DNA from: Perlabentimonas sp046542995
GTDB taxonomy: Bacteria; Bacteroidota; Bacteroidia; Bacteroidales; Tenuifilaceae
Direction of reading: 5' to 3'
Length of the DNA stretch: 7,087 nucleotides
Assembly: GCA_046542995.1 (NCBI GenBank)
Contig: JBKHAH010000123.1
Span: 1-7,087 of the forward strand
How positions within the stretch are numbered: position 1 is the first letter of the stretch; every line of letters starts with the position of its first letter. Under the pieces are notes generated by a model. It saw only the letters and a list, made by a program, of their open reading frames with translations, searched no databases and was not told the DNA's origin. The position numbers and the translations under genes were made by a program. Positions 1 through 6,309 of this stretch are shown here, piece after piece.

Positions 1-2
1 AC

Positions 3-197
3 ACTCATGTGCCAGTTGATTATACTATTTGGGCCTGGGCCGCTTTTGATGGGGGAGAGTGGTATGAATCTCCAAATTCCTTCAGCCCAACAACAACCTG
101 TGGTTTGTTTACCTTTAGATGGGCTCCCGAGGAAAGCAAATTTTTAGTGAAGAAGGAGAAACACAATCCTACTAAAGGAAGAAGGCCCCTAAAATAG
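3..197 (+). CDS. Possible 3' end of an unrecognised ORF, truncated by window edge
   Basis: This frame is open from the first bases of the window to a TAG at 195-197, giving about 64 residues with no upstream stop visible. The peptide is rich in Trp and aromatics early on (TIWAWAAF, GEWYE) and ends in a basic tail (KKEKHNPTKGRRPLK). I do not recognise a family. A second frame on the same strand stays open from base 1 to about 150, and a 70-codon minus-strand frame (20-232) covers the same bases, so the openness may be chance. The hairpin at 227-270 lies about 30 bp after the stop, where a terminator would sit if this were a real gene end. Treat it as a candidate only. Confidence 0.2.
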   Translation, partial: THVPVDYTIWAWAAFDGGEWYESPNSFSPTTTCGLFTFRWAPEESKFLVKKEKHNPTKGRRPLK

Positions 198-226
198 GAG
201 AGTATTTTAGGTAGTATTAACTTGAA

Positions 227-270
227 AAACAACAGATGAAGCGCTGTTTATTGTGCACCTTCTGTTGTTT
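227..270. terminator. Hairpin, candidate bidirectional terminator
   Basis: AAACAACAGA at 227-236 and TCTGTTGTTT at 261-270 form a perfect 10-bp inverted repeat. The interior can extend it imperfectly (GCGC near 241-244 with GTGC near 253-256). On the minus strand the stem is followed by a run of five T. On the plus strand it is followed only by TTTATAAAAG. It would suit the end of whatever gene lies to the left, or the end of minus-strand transcription from the cytochrome gene about 280 bp to the right. The stem is AT-rich, so efficiency is uncertain. Confidence 0.45.
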
Positions 271-302
271 ATAAAAGTAGTTGAAGAGGTTGTCTCGTCA
301 TA

Positions 303-320
303 CCCATGTTCGGCTATGGG
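303..320. repeat. Small inverted repeat (5-bp stem, 8-nt loop)
   Basis: CCCAT at 303-307 pairs with ATGGG at 316-320 around the loop GTTCGGCT. There is no T-run on either side, so it is not an intrinsic terminator. A 5-bp stem can arise by chance; it is listed because it lies in an otherwise unexplained stretch. Confidence 0.3.
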
Positions 321-478
321 CTCCCCTTAAGTCGTATATCTCTCTTTTGGCTTTACAAAAAATGCTAGTCTGTCCATACAGAAACATACTGGTATAATTT
401 TGCAGTTAGTTATATAACACCTCCATCTTCATCCTCTAACGCTCACCAATCTCGTTATGCTCCGCATCCCCAAACAAG

Positions 479-555
479 CCACCGTTCACCAACCACCGCT
501 TACCAATTACCGACCACCGACCACCGACCACCGATTACTGACCACCGACTACCTA
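479..555. repeat. Degenerate heptanucleotide tandem array, about 11 units
   Basis: The bases read in phase as eleven 7-mers with consensus YYACCRA (minus strand TYGGTRR). From 479 they are CCACCGT, TCACCAA, CCACCGC, TTACCAA, TTACCGA, three CCACCGA, TTACTGA, CCACCGA and CTACCTA. The three identical units at 514-534 are the core, and units toward the edges differ by transitions. The final unit (549-555) contains the TAG stop and last Arg codon of the minus-strand cytochrome-like gene, so the array has either grown into the gene end or supplies its stop. Units of 7 bp do not preserve a codon phase. The array cannot form strong hairpins because one strand is almost all A and C. Confidence 0.8.
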
Positions 556-2684
556 ACAGATTTCCCGCTTAAAATTGGATTATAATACACATCATAGGTG
601 CCTCCTGTTGAAATATGCCCAATAGCTTTCTCGGGTTCTTTTAGGGGGTCAATTATATTCCCGTTAACATCAACCGCTTCCCCATCCTCGTTAACTTTAA
701 TTATGCCTGTTGGAGTGGTTCCTTCGCCATTTTCGTCGTAAGGTCTGCTGTAAATTACCTCACCCACGGCAATTATTTGCCCATCCTCATCTTTCACGGT
801 TCCATCGGAGCGGAAGGTAAATGGTACATGCTCGCTCTCGCTTCCAAACACATCTTTGCCCAGGTTGTAGCTTTGGTCTAGCACAATTTTTCTATAGCCA
901 TGTATGTTGGCCTTCATGGTTTCTGGATTGGGATAAAAAACATTACCTTTAATGTAGTATTTATCATCATCATCATTATAAGTTAAGTACTCCTTATGCT
1001 CACTGTAGTGCCGCATGAGTTTTTGGCGTGCAAGTAGGCGGGGTTCCCTTTGCAACCTATCCATTTGTTTTAGCGTATCATCATCAAGTATCTCATGGAT
1101 GTCAAAGTTAATACCCAGCACATGCTTAAAATTGATGCTCTTGGCATACGCTTTAAGAGCTTGATTTATCTCTTGAGGCATAACGCCGTATAGGTCGGCT
1201 CCAACCACAGTATAGTAAAAGTAGCCCAATTCGCCCATTCCAGTTGATTCATAAAGATAATCCTGCAGTTTAGTTTTGGTTGGTTCCTTTGAGTTGTAGC
1301 TTCCGTAGTTCATCTCTGCCCAGCCTTCTAAGCCAGGGATTTTGCGTTGGAATGACCAGACTGCGTCAATCGTATTACCCACCTTTGAGTGGCAACCTAG
1401 GCATTGCGCCAACTCTTCGGTAGTTTGGGGACGAAGCTCCCCTTGGCTGTTTTCAATGTAGGCAGCCAGAATCCAGCCCGCTTCATTGTCTATCCACCCC
1501 TGCCCTTCTTGGCCAATATACTCTCCAAAGCCGTTCTCTTCATCCTCCTCACCAATATCTTCAAGTCCAACCTCCCTCCATTTATACATGTACCTAATTT
1601 CTTTCACTCGTTTTGAGCGGGTTCCAGGAAATTCGTAGTCAATTTTTTCGGTAGTAATTGCACCATCTAAACTGCTTCCAAAATCTCCATCGGCAAGTAA
1701 ATCAACGTAGTGTAATGGGTGGGCAAATTCTGTACCCACTGGGTAAAAACCCTTTTTAACTTCAATACCGCTTGCATTTCCTGCATAATGCGATTCAGGG
1801 CACTCCTGATTCTTGATGTTTTTTTCGAGAATCGTTAGGTTCTTTTTATAGATGTCAATATCAACCTTGTTGCCATTCGTCATAAACTCTTCGGGAAGCC
1901 TGATATATATTCCGCTAACGCTTCCGGTTAGTGGGGTGAATAGTGCGTAAGGAAAAAAGTTTATGGCCCTCCACCCAGTATATTGCTCCTGCTCGCTTCT
2001 TACAAACCCTTCTTTATCAACATATCCATTATTACCATTGTTTGTGGGGTTTTCAGGTTTGTATGGGTAAAGATGCTGTGGATTAAGTGCAGGAAAGAGA
2101 GCAAGCTTCTCATTGTCCGTTTCAGTGTTTAGCCAGCTGCTATTTCCATTGCTTCTTGCTTTTTTGTATGTTGGGAGCCAGTTATCGTGGCGAACATACT
2201 CCACATCCTCAATGCCGGGGATTTCAATGCCATTTGCCTTTAATCGCCTTTTAATGTCCTGAGGATAAATTATGTTTTGCCAGAGAATGCGGTTAAGGTT
2301 TGACGAAGGAAAACTGTAGAGTATTTGATCCTCGGCAAGAGGGAAGGCATTACCATGCTTAATATCTGTGAGGTAATCGGTATGGCAGTATCTGCAAGCA
2401 TTTTGTGTGCCGTAGCTGGTTTCAACCCAACATTGTGGTGAAATTTCTGGCTCCTCGTTATATGAGGGCTTGTAGGGTGCTCCTGCAATAGTTTCAAAAT
2501 TTGCCGGAGCAATTCCTTTGTAGAAGTTCTCTGCAGATATTGCTTCTGCGGTTAGACCCTTTTTTCTCAGGTCGTTTATTAGCTGTTGCTCAGCATCTGC
2601 AAGATGCTTGCAGGTATAAAGCCCTATGGATAAAAATAGGATAATTACTATAAGTATAACATGTGGTGTTCTTATTCTATTCAT
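549..2684 (-). CDS. Exported di-heme cytochrome c-like protein, family not recognised
   Basis: This is a 711-residue protein with a hydrophobic N-terminus (residues 8-24) that is either an uncleaved anchor or a signal. Cys25 follows LYT, which is a poor lipobox match, so lipoprotein status is doubtful. Two CxxCH c-type heme sites are visible: C97-RY-C100-H101 and C428-LG-C431-H432, about 330 residues apart. Heme attachment places the protein in the periplasm or at the outer face. Other cysteines are C85 and C295. The region between the motifs is aromatic-rich and resembles no peroxidase or thiol-oxidoreductase family I can name. Met458 just after the second motif is one possible distal ligand. 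The C-terminal quarter is acidic, with DDDD at 571-574 and two similar segments (near 631-644 and 664-678) built around EDG. ATG at 2684 is chosen because the signal follows directly. An electron-transfer or redox-enzyme role is inferred from the heme motifs only; the substrate is unknown. The stop lies inside a heptad repeat array. Confidence 0.85.
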   Translation of the reverse strand: MNRIRTPHVILIVIILFLSIGLYTCKHLADAEQQLINDLRKKGLTAEAISAENFYKGIAPANFETIAGAPYKPSYNEEPEISPQCWVETSYGTQNACRYCHTDYLTDIKHGNAFPLAEDQILYSFPSSNLNRILWQNIIYPQDIKRRLKANGIEIPGIEDVEYVRHDNWLPTYKKARSNGNSSWLNTETDNEKLALFPALNPQHLYPYKPENPTNNGNNGYVDKEGFVRSEQEQYTGWRAINFFPYALFTPLTGSVSGIYIRLPEEFMTNGNKVDIDIYKKNLTILEKNIKNQECPESHYAGNASGIEVKKGFYPVGTEFAHPLHYVDLLADGDFGSSLDGAITTEKIDYEFPGTRSKRVKEIRYMYKWREVGLEDIGEEDEENGFGEYIGQEGQGWIDNEAGWILAAYIENSQGELRPQTTEELAQCLGCHSKVGNTIDAVWSFQRKIPGLEGWAEMNYGSYNSKEPTKTKLQDYLYESTGMGELGYFYYTVVGADLYGVMPQEINQALKAYAKSINFKHVLGINFDIHEILDDDTLKQMDRLQREPRLLARQKLMRHYSEHKEYLTYNDDDDKYYIKGNVFYPNPETMKANIHGYRKIVLDQSYNLGKDVFGSESEHVPFTFRSDGTVKDEDGQIIAVGEVIYSRPYDENGEGTTPTGIIKVNEDGEAVDVNGNIIDPLKEPEKAIGHISTGGTYDVYYNPILSGKSVR

Positions 2685-2708
2685 GGCTTATTCTTTTTTA
2701 CGATTTTG

Positions 2709-2739
2709 CAAATTAGGTATTGCAAAAACGAAGGTACAA
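2709..2739 (-). promoter_or_regulatory. Weak candidate promoter for the cytochrome-like gene
   Basis: On the minus strand, TTG (2739-2737), at the end of the preceding terminator's T-run, is followed 21 nt later by TAATTTG (2715-2709). This is one base short of the Bacteroidota -7 consensus TAnnTTTG. Transcription would start close to 2702 and give a leader of roughly 20 nt. An alternative -7-like match, TACCTTCG (2736-2729), has no TTG at the proper distance. The need for a promoter here follows from the strong terminator immediately upstream; the exact site is inference. Confidence 0.3.
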
Positions 2740-2776
2740 AAAAAACGTTGACCTATAAGCCATATGATCAACGTTT
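2738..2776 (-). terminator. Intrinsic terminator of the MBL-fold hydrolase gene
   Basis: Read on the minus strand, AAACGTTGA (2776-2768) and TCAACGTTT (2751-2743) form a perfect 9-bp stem around a 16-nt loop. The T-run continues to 2738, giving eight consecutive T in total. It begins 24 nt after the hydrolase stop codon. This is a textbook rho-independent arrangement. It separates the hydrolase transcript from the cytochrome-like gene, although partial read-through cannot be excluded. Confidence 0.85.
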
Positions 2777-2800
2777 AGTTAAATTTACCTTGCTGAATTT

Positions 2801-3670
2801 TTACAGGAATGGGTAGATGGTGTCAAGCCATCGATCCTCGGTTATAAAGAAACTGCCAAAGGATTCCCATTCTTTGAGTATTCGTTGTTCCTTCATTTCC
2901 TCTAAACTCATACCTTCCTCTTTGTTCTCTTTTACCAAGTTAATCGTTGTTTGTAGAGTGTTCCTGTATGTTTTATACTCATCAGTCGTGTATATGGGGC
3001 CATGGCCTCCAATAACTATTGACTCGTCAGGGAAGTTTTCAACTAGCCAGTTAATATTCTCTAAATACTTAAAGGGATTTCCACCATTACCAGTATCAAT
3101 ATAAGGGAAATAGTTGGCAAATAGTAGATCCCCTACAACTAATATTTTCGATTCAGGAATGAATACAACAATATCGCTGTTTGTATGCCCCCCTGAAAGA
3201 TGAATAAGTTGAAGGTTCTGCCCATTAAAATCCATTCTCATCCTATCGGTAAAGGTGATATTTGGTTGTGCAAAATTAGGGAAAGCAGGAATCTCTTTTT
3301 CACCTTGTTTACGTGGAGTATTCAGATATTTTTTAACATTTTCATGTGCAATAATATCAACATCTTTTCCTAAAACGAGGTTGCCACCGGTATGGTCGCC
3401 ATGAATATGCGTGTTTATGATGTACTTTACAGGATTTGAGGAGATGGACTCAACCTGTTTTAGTAGGTCTTTTGCCGTTTGCTCATAACCAGCATCAATA
3501 AGCAATGTGCCATCTTCTCCAGTTAATGCAACCACCGTAACGGCGTTGTTGATAAATATTCGGTGAACCCCATCTGAAATTTTTGTAGTAACAATAGGTG
3601 ACTGCTTGGTTTCTTTCTGTGCAAGCCCAATGATTGGAAGAAATAAAAGGAATAAAAATATTTTTCTCAT
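2801..3670 (-). CDS. Secreted metallo-beta-lactamase-fold hydrolase
   Basis: The protein is 289 residues long. A signal peptide covers residues 1-17 (MRKIFLFLLFLPIIGLA), with likely cleavage before Gln18, so it acts in the periplasm or outside the cell. The full metal-binding set of the superfamily is present: H88-x-H90-x-D92-H93 in THIHGDHTGG, H162 in GGHT, D181 in VVGDLLF and H223 in IGGHGP. This predicts a di-zinc (or mixed-metal) hydrolase. Asp181 stands where class B1/B2 beta-lactamases use Cys, so a general hydrolase (thioester, lactone, phosphoester or similar) is more likely than a true carbapenemase. B3-like activity cannot be excluded from sequence alone. The length is normal for a single-domain exported member. 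ATG at 3670 directly precedes the signal peptide; no Shine-Dalgarno is seen. A strong terminator follows. The neighbouring plus-strand signalling gene is divergent. Confidence 0.9.
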   Translation of the reverse strand: MRKIFLFLLFLPIIGLAQKETKQSPIVTTKISDGVHRIFINNAVTVVALTGEDGTLLIDAGYEQTAKDLLKQVESISSNPVKYIINTHIHGDHTGGNLVLGKDVDIIAHENVKKYLNTPRKQGEKEIPAFPNFAQPNITFTDRMRMDFNGQNLQLIHLSGGHTNSDIVVFIPESKILVVGDLLFANYFPYIDTGNGGNPFKYLENINWLVENFPDESIVIGGHGPIYTTDEYKTYRNTLQTTINLVKENKEEGMSLEEMKEQRILKEWESFGSFFITEDRWLDTIYPFL

Positions 3671-3780
3671 GGTATTATTTGTTATCGGTTGCTTTAAAAA
3701 TAGAATTATTAGGTATTAACATAATAACACCCTAATAATCTTTTGGTTAATAAAATTACAATTTTATGAACTAAAATGTA

Positions 3781-3809
3781 TTGAAAAGGCGATTAAAATC
3801 TTAACTTTG
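3781..3809 (+). promoter_or_regulatory. Bacteroidota-type promoter for the TPR-SpoIIE gene
   Basis: TTG at 3781-3783 and TAACTTTG at 3802-3809 match the phylum's primary-sigma pattern (TTG, then TAnnTTTG) with an 18-nt spacer. Initiation would fall near 3815-3817, leaving a leader of about 100 nt before the ATG at 3918. The -7 element lies within the perfect inverted repeat at 3800-3814. Confidence 0.6.
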
Positions 3810-3814
3810 TTAAG
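3800..3814. promoter_or_regulatory. Palindrome overlapping the -7 element, possible operator
   Basis: CTTAACTTTGTTAAG is a perfect inverted repeat with 6-bp arms (CTTAAC / GTTAAG) around TTT. It covers the whole TAACTTTG promoter element and reaches the expected start-site region, where a bound repressor would block initiation. Part of the symmetry could be coincidence, because the promoter consensus itself supplies half of it. No regulator gene is present in the window. Confidence 0.35.
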
Positions 3815-3835
3815 AGAGGGGTATTGAGTTGAAAA

Positions 3836-3869
3836 TTGAGACATTTTTTTTGTAGTATATTTATTTTTG
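3836..3869 (+). promoter_or_regulatory. Second, weaker promoter candidate for the TPR-SpoIIE gene
   Basis: TTG at 3836-3838 and TATTTTTG at 3862-3869 fit the same TTG / TAnnTTTG pattern with a 23-nt spacer, at the long end of the accepted range. The start would lie near 3876, giving a leader of about 40 nt. The region is very T-rich, so a chance match is more likely than for the upstream candidate. Confidence 0.35.
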
Positions 3870-3917
3870 AGTTTTAAGAGAATCAATGAGTATAATTTCT
3901 AATTGGGAAAAAGTCTA

Positions 3918-6248
3918 ATGTTTAAACGATTTGCTATAGTTCTTTCCTTGGTATTGCTTTTCTTTTGCAGTAGTAACTATTCTCAACCTAATATTGATAC
4001 CCTTTGGAGCGAGTACCTTAAGGAGGCTAACGATTCTGTGAAAATTTCAATTATGCTTGAAATAGCAGACAGCTATAGCGAAGTAAATCCCGATACATCA
4101 ATATACTATTATAATAAGGCAATTGAAGAAGCAGAGAAAAGAAATCTGAATATTCGACCATTCGATCTTCATAAGGCATCATCACTAACAAACATTGGAT
4201 TAGATTTCCGAAAACGAAGCGAATTCTCCAAATCAATTTATTATCAGGAGTTAGCCAAAGATATTTTCATTAAGCATAATGATAGTTTAGGGATAGCCAA
4301 ATGTTATCAGAATATTGGGAATGTGCATGTTAACCAGGGTAATTTTGAGAAGGCTTTTCAGTGCTATTTCAAAGCACTAAATATTTTTGAAGTTACAAAT
4401 AGTAGGATTGGCGTTGCCGACTGCTATAATAACATTGGCACAGTGCATAAAGATCAGGGCTCATATTCAAAAGCATTAGAGTATCACAACATGTCTTCCG
4501 AACTTTTTAGTGAACTTTTAGAGACAGCTGATTCCTCTTCGTTATATGTAATTAAAAGGGGTTTATCCTATAGTTACAATAACATTGGTATTATTAAATG
4601 GATGCAGGAGAAGTTTGAAGAGTCAATCGTTTATTACAAAAGATCTCTCGAAATCAAGTTTGAAATTGACGATAAAAGCGGGATTGCGCAGGGCTATAAT
4701 AATATTGCCATCGCTTACTGTTCGCAGGAACAATTTGAGAAAGGAATTGATGAATTTAAAAAATCAATAGGTATTTATGAGGAGGTTGAGGATAGGAATG
4801 GATTAGCCATGGTTTATGGAAATATTTCTTATCTGTATATTATTTTGGCCGATGAGACCGATAATGATTTCACAAGGAATGAGAATTTAGAGAGAGCATT
4901 ATCATACGGACATAAGGCTTTTGATATTGCAACTGAAATTGAGGCTTTACCCCATATTGCAACATCTGCAGAATACCTTAAAGATGCTTATTCAAAGCTT
5001 GGTAGGTTTAAAGAAGCATTTCGTTTTGCCCAAATATTTATAAATAACCAGAACGACATGTTCTCTAAGGATAAGGCAAATGCATTGGCGGAAATGTCAA
5101 CAAAGTACGAGACGGAAAAAAAGCAGCTTGAGATTGATAATGTCAGAAAGGAAAGAGAGATTTTTAGAAGAAGAAATTTTACCCAACGGATTATAATCTT
5201 TTTTTCCTTTCTTGTTATAGCAATAGTATTATTCTTTATAATTGTACTTGTAAGACTATTGAACCAGAAAAAAAGAGCCAACGAAATTCTTACTGAGCAG
5301 AACGAGGAGATCCTTCAGCAGAAAGAAGAGATTGTTTCACAGGTAGATGAGATAGAGGGACAAAGCAGGATACTTGCTGAACAAAAGGATAAAATTGAGC
5401 AGCTGTATCATATTGCCATTGAGCGAAAGAATCTGCTTGAGAAGCAAAGAGAAAACATTGATGACTCCATTCGATACGCAAAGTTCATTCAGAGCGCTGT
5501 TCTTCCTGATTTAGAAGCATTGTTTAGTAAAGAAGGATTAAGCGATTCGGACTATTTCTTAATGTTTCGTCCAAAAGATATCGTTTCAGGCGATTTTTAC
5601 TGGGCTGTTCAGAAGGCAAACTGGCTTGTGGTTACAGTTGCCGATTGCACAGGGCATGGAATACCAGGTGCTTTTATGAGCATGCTTGGCGTTTCATTCT
5701 TAAACGAGATTGTTCTTAATAGTGATAATATTGATCCTGCCAGCATTCTGAATGATATGCGCTCATACATTATTGGTGCATTAAAGCAAAGAAACTTCAG
5801 AGGAACTCAAAGGGATGGCATGGAGATGAGCATTGCTAGTATTAACTTTGTTACAAAAGAGTGCCTATGGGCAGGAGCTAACAATCCGCTCTGGCTAGTA
5901 AAAGCAAACGCTAGCATGGATGCTGATGAAGTTATAGAAATTAAGCCTGATCTTATGCCTGTGGCTACGCACATTAGGATGGATCCATTCTCTAGTCACC
6001 ATTTGCAACTTGAGGATGGGGATCGGCTTTACTTCTTTTCCGATGGTTACGCCGATCAATTCGGTGGCCCTAATGGTAAAAAGTTTAATATGCATAGCGC
6101 ATTTAAGAGGTTAATTGCCGAAACGGCAAAATTACCAATGCACAAACAGGGGCAAGAGCTGGAATCGGTTTTTGACACTTGGATTAATTACTGTGGCCGA
6201 GGCTATGAGCAGATAGATGATGTTACCATACTGGGAATTAAGGTTTGA
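3918..6248 (+). CDS. TPR sensor with transmembrane anchor and SpoIIE/PP2C phosphatase domain
   Basis: This is a 776-residue signalling protein, counting from the ATG at 3918. An in-frame TTG at 3903 would add five residues, but the ATG directly precedes the signal peptide and is preferred. Order: signal peptide (about 1-22); roughly seven tetratricopeptide repeats at about 90-375, with repeated YNNIG / NIGNVH-type cores; a helical linker; one transmembrane helix at about 424-448; a coiled coil at about 449-525; the joint motif SIRYAKFIQSAVLP; and a PP2C-like SpoIIE domain to the end. Metal-binding acidic residues are intact: D559 in SGDFYW, D576 in VADCTGHG, D709 in FSDGYADQ and D767-D768 in IDDVTIL. 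This predicts an active Mn/Mg-dependent Ser/Thr phosphatase in the cytoplasm, with the TPRs in the periplasm receiving a protein or peptide signal. In this family the substrate is typically an anti-sigma-factor antagonist (STAS) protein; none is encoded here, so the target is unknown. Confidence 0.92.
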   Translation: MFKRFAIVLSLVLLFFCSSNYSQPNIDTLWSEYLKEANDSVKISIMLEIADSYSEVNPDTSIYYYNKAIEEAEKRNLNIRPFDLHKASSLTNIGLDFRKRSEFSKSIYYQELAKDIFIKHNDSLGIAKCYQNIGNVHVNQGNFEKAFQCYFKALNIFEVTNSRIGVADCYNNIGTVHKDQGSYSKALEYHNMSSELFSELLETADSSSLYVIKRGLSYSYNNIGIIKWMQEKFEESIVYYKRSLEIKFEIDDKSGIAQGYNNIAIAYCSQEQFEKGIDEFKKSIGIYEEVEDRNGLAMVYGNISYLYIILADETDNDFTRNENLERALSYGHKAFDIATEIEALPHIATSAEYLKDAYSKLGRFKEAFRFAQIFINNQNDMFSKDKANALAEMSTKYETEKKQLEIDNVRKEREIFRRRNFTQRIIIFFSFLVIAIVLFFIIVLVRLLNQKKRANEILTEQNEEILQQKEEIVSQVDEIEGQSRILAEQKDKIEQLYHIAIERKNLLEKQRENIDDSIRYAKFIQSAVLPDLEALFSKEGLSDSDYFLMFRPKDIVSGDFYWAVQKANWLVVTVADCTGHGIPGAFMSMLGVSFLNEIVLNSDNIDPASILNDMRSYIIGALKQRNFRGTQRDGMEMSIASINFVTKECLWAGANNPLWLVKANASMDADEVIEIKPDLMPVATHIRMDPFSSHHLQLEDGDRLYFFSDGYADQFGGPNGKKFNMHSAFKRLIAETAKLPMHKQGQELESVFDTWINYCGRGYEQIDDVTILGIKV

Positions 6249-6276
6249 TATTTCTAAACAATGATAAAGACTCATT

Positions 6277-6296
6277 TTTAACCTCAACTTTAACCT
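6277..6296. repeat. Short direct repeat before the TspO-like gene
   Basis: TTTAACCT occurs at 6277-6284 and again at 6289-6296, a 12-bp period just upstream of the ATG at 6310. It could be a binding-site pair or chance in AT-rich spacer. No TAnnTTTG promoter is seen in the 61-bp gap, so the downstream gene may be read through from the phosphatase gene. Confidence 0.25.
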
Positions 6297-6309
6297 AAAC
6301 ATATAAGCT

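Larger units (their letters stand above)
198..478. other. Intergenic stretch with no recognisable gene
   Basis: No long reading frame is present here. Short overlapping open frames occur on both strands. One is a minus-strand 29-codon frame at 298-387 (starting MFLYGQTSIF) and another is a plus-strand frame from about 281 to 398. None resembles a family I know. The stretch contains the hairpins at 227-270 and 303-320. It could be a decayed mobile element or ordinary spacer; the sequence alone does not decide. Confidence 0.5.

Noticed and set aside
20..232. Minus-strand 70-codon ORF
   Set aside because: It overlaps the plus-strand open frame at 3-197 and spans part of the hairpin at 227-270. 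There is no recognisable domain.
298..387. Minus-strand 29-codon ORF starting MFLYGQTSIF
   Set aside because: It is too short, no family is recognised, and overlapping frames on the other strand are equally open. I see no promoter or ribosome binding evidence.
479..555. CRISPR-like array
   Set aside because: The units are contiguous 7-mers without spacers, and no cas genes are present.
1404..1616. Plus-strand 70-codon ORF inside the di-heme gene
   Set aside because: It is antisense to the region encoding the second heme motif and has no domain of its own.
2801..3670. Carbapenem-hydrolysing class B beta-lactamase
   Set aside because: The position equivalent to the B1/B2 zinc-ligand Cys is Asp181, as in general MBL-fold hydrolases. 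The sequence does not justify a resistance call.
3903..3917. TTG start for the TPR-SpoIIE protein
   Set aside because: It adds only five residues before an ATG that directly precedes a normal signal peptide, and TTG is a rare start codon.
4988..5281. Minus-strand 97-codon ORF inside the phosphatase gene
   Set aside because: It is antisense to the membrane and coiled-coil coding region of a clear gene; its composition is a shadow of that AT-rich sequence.
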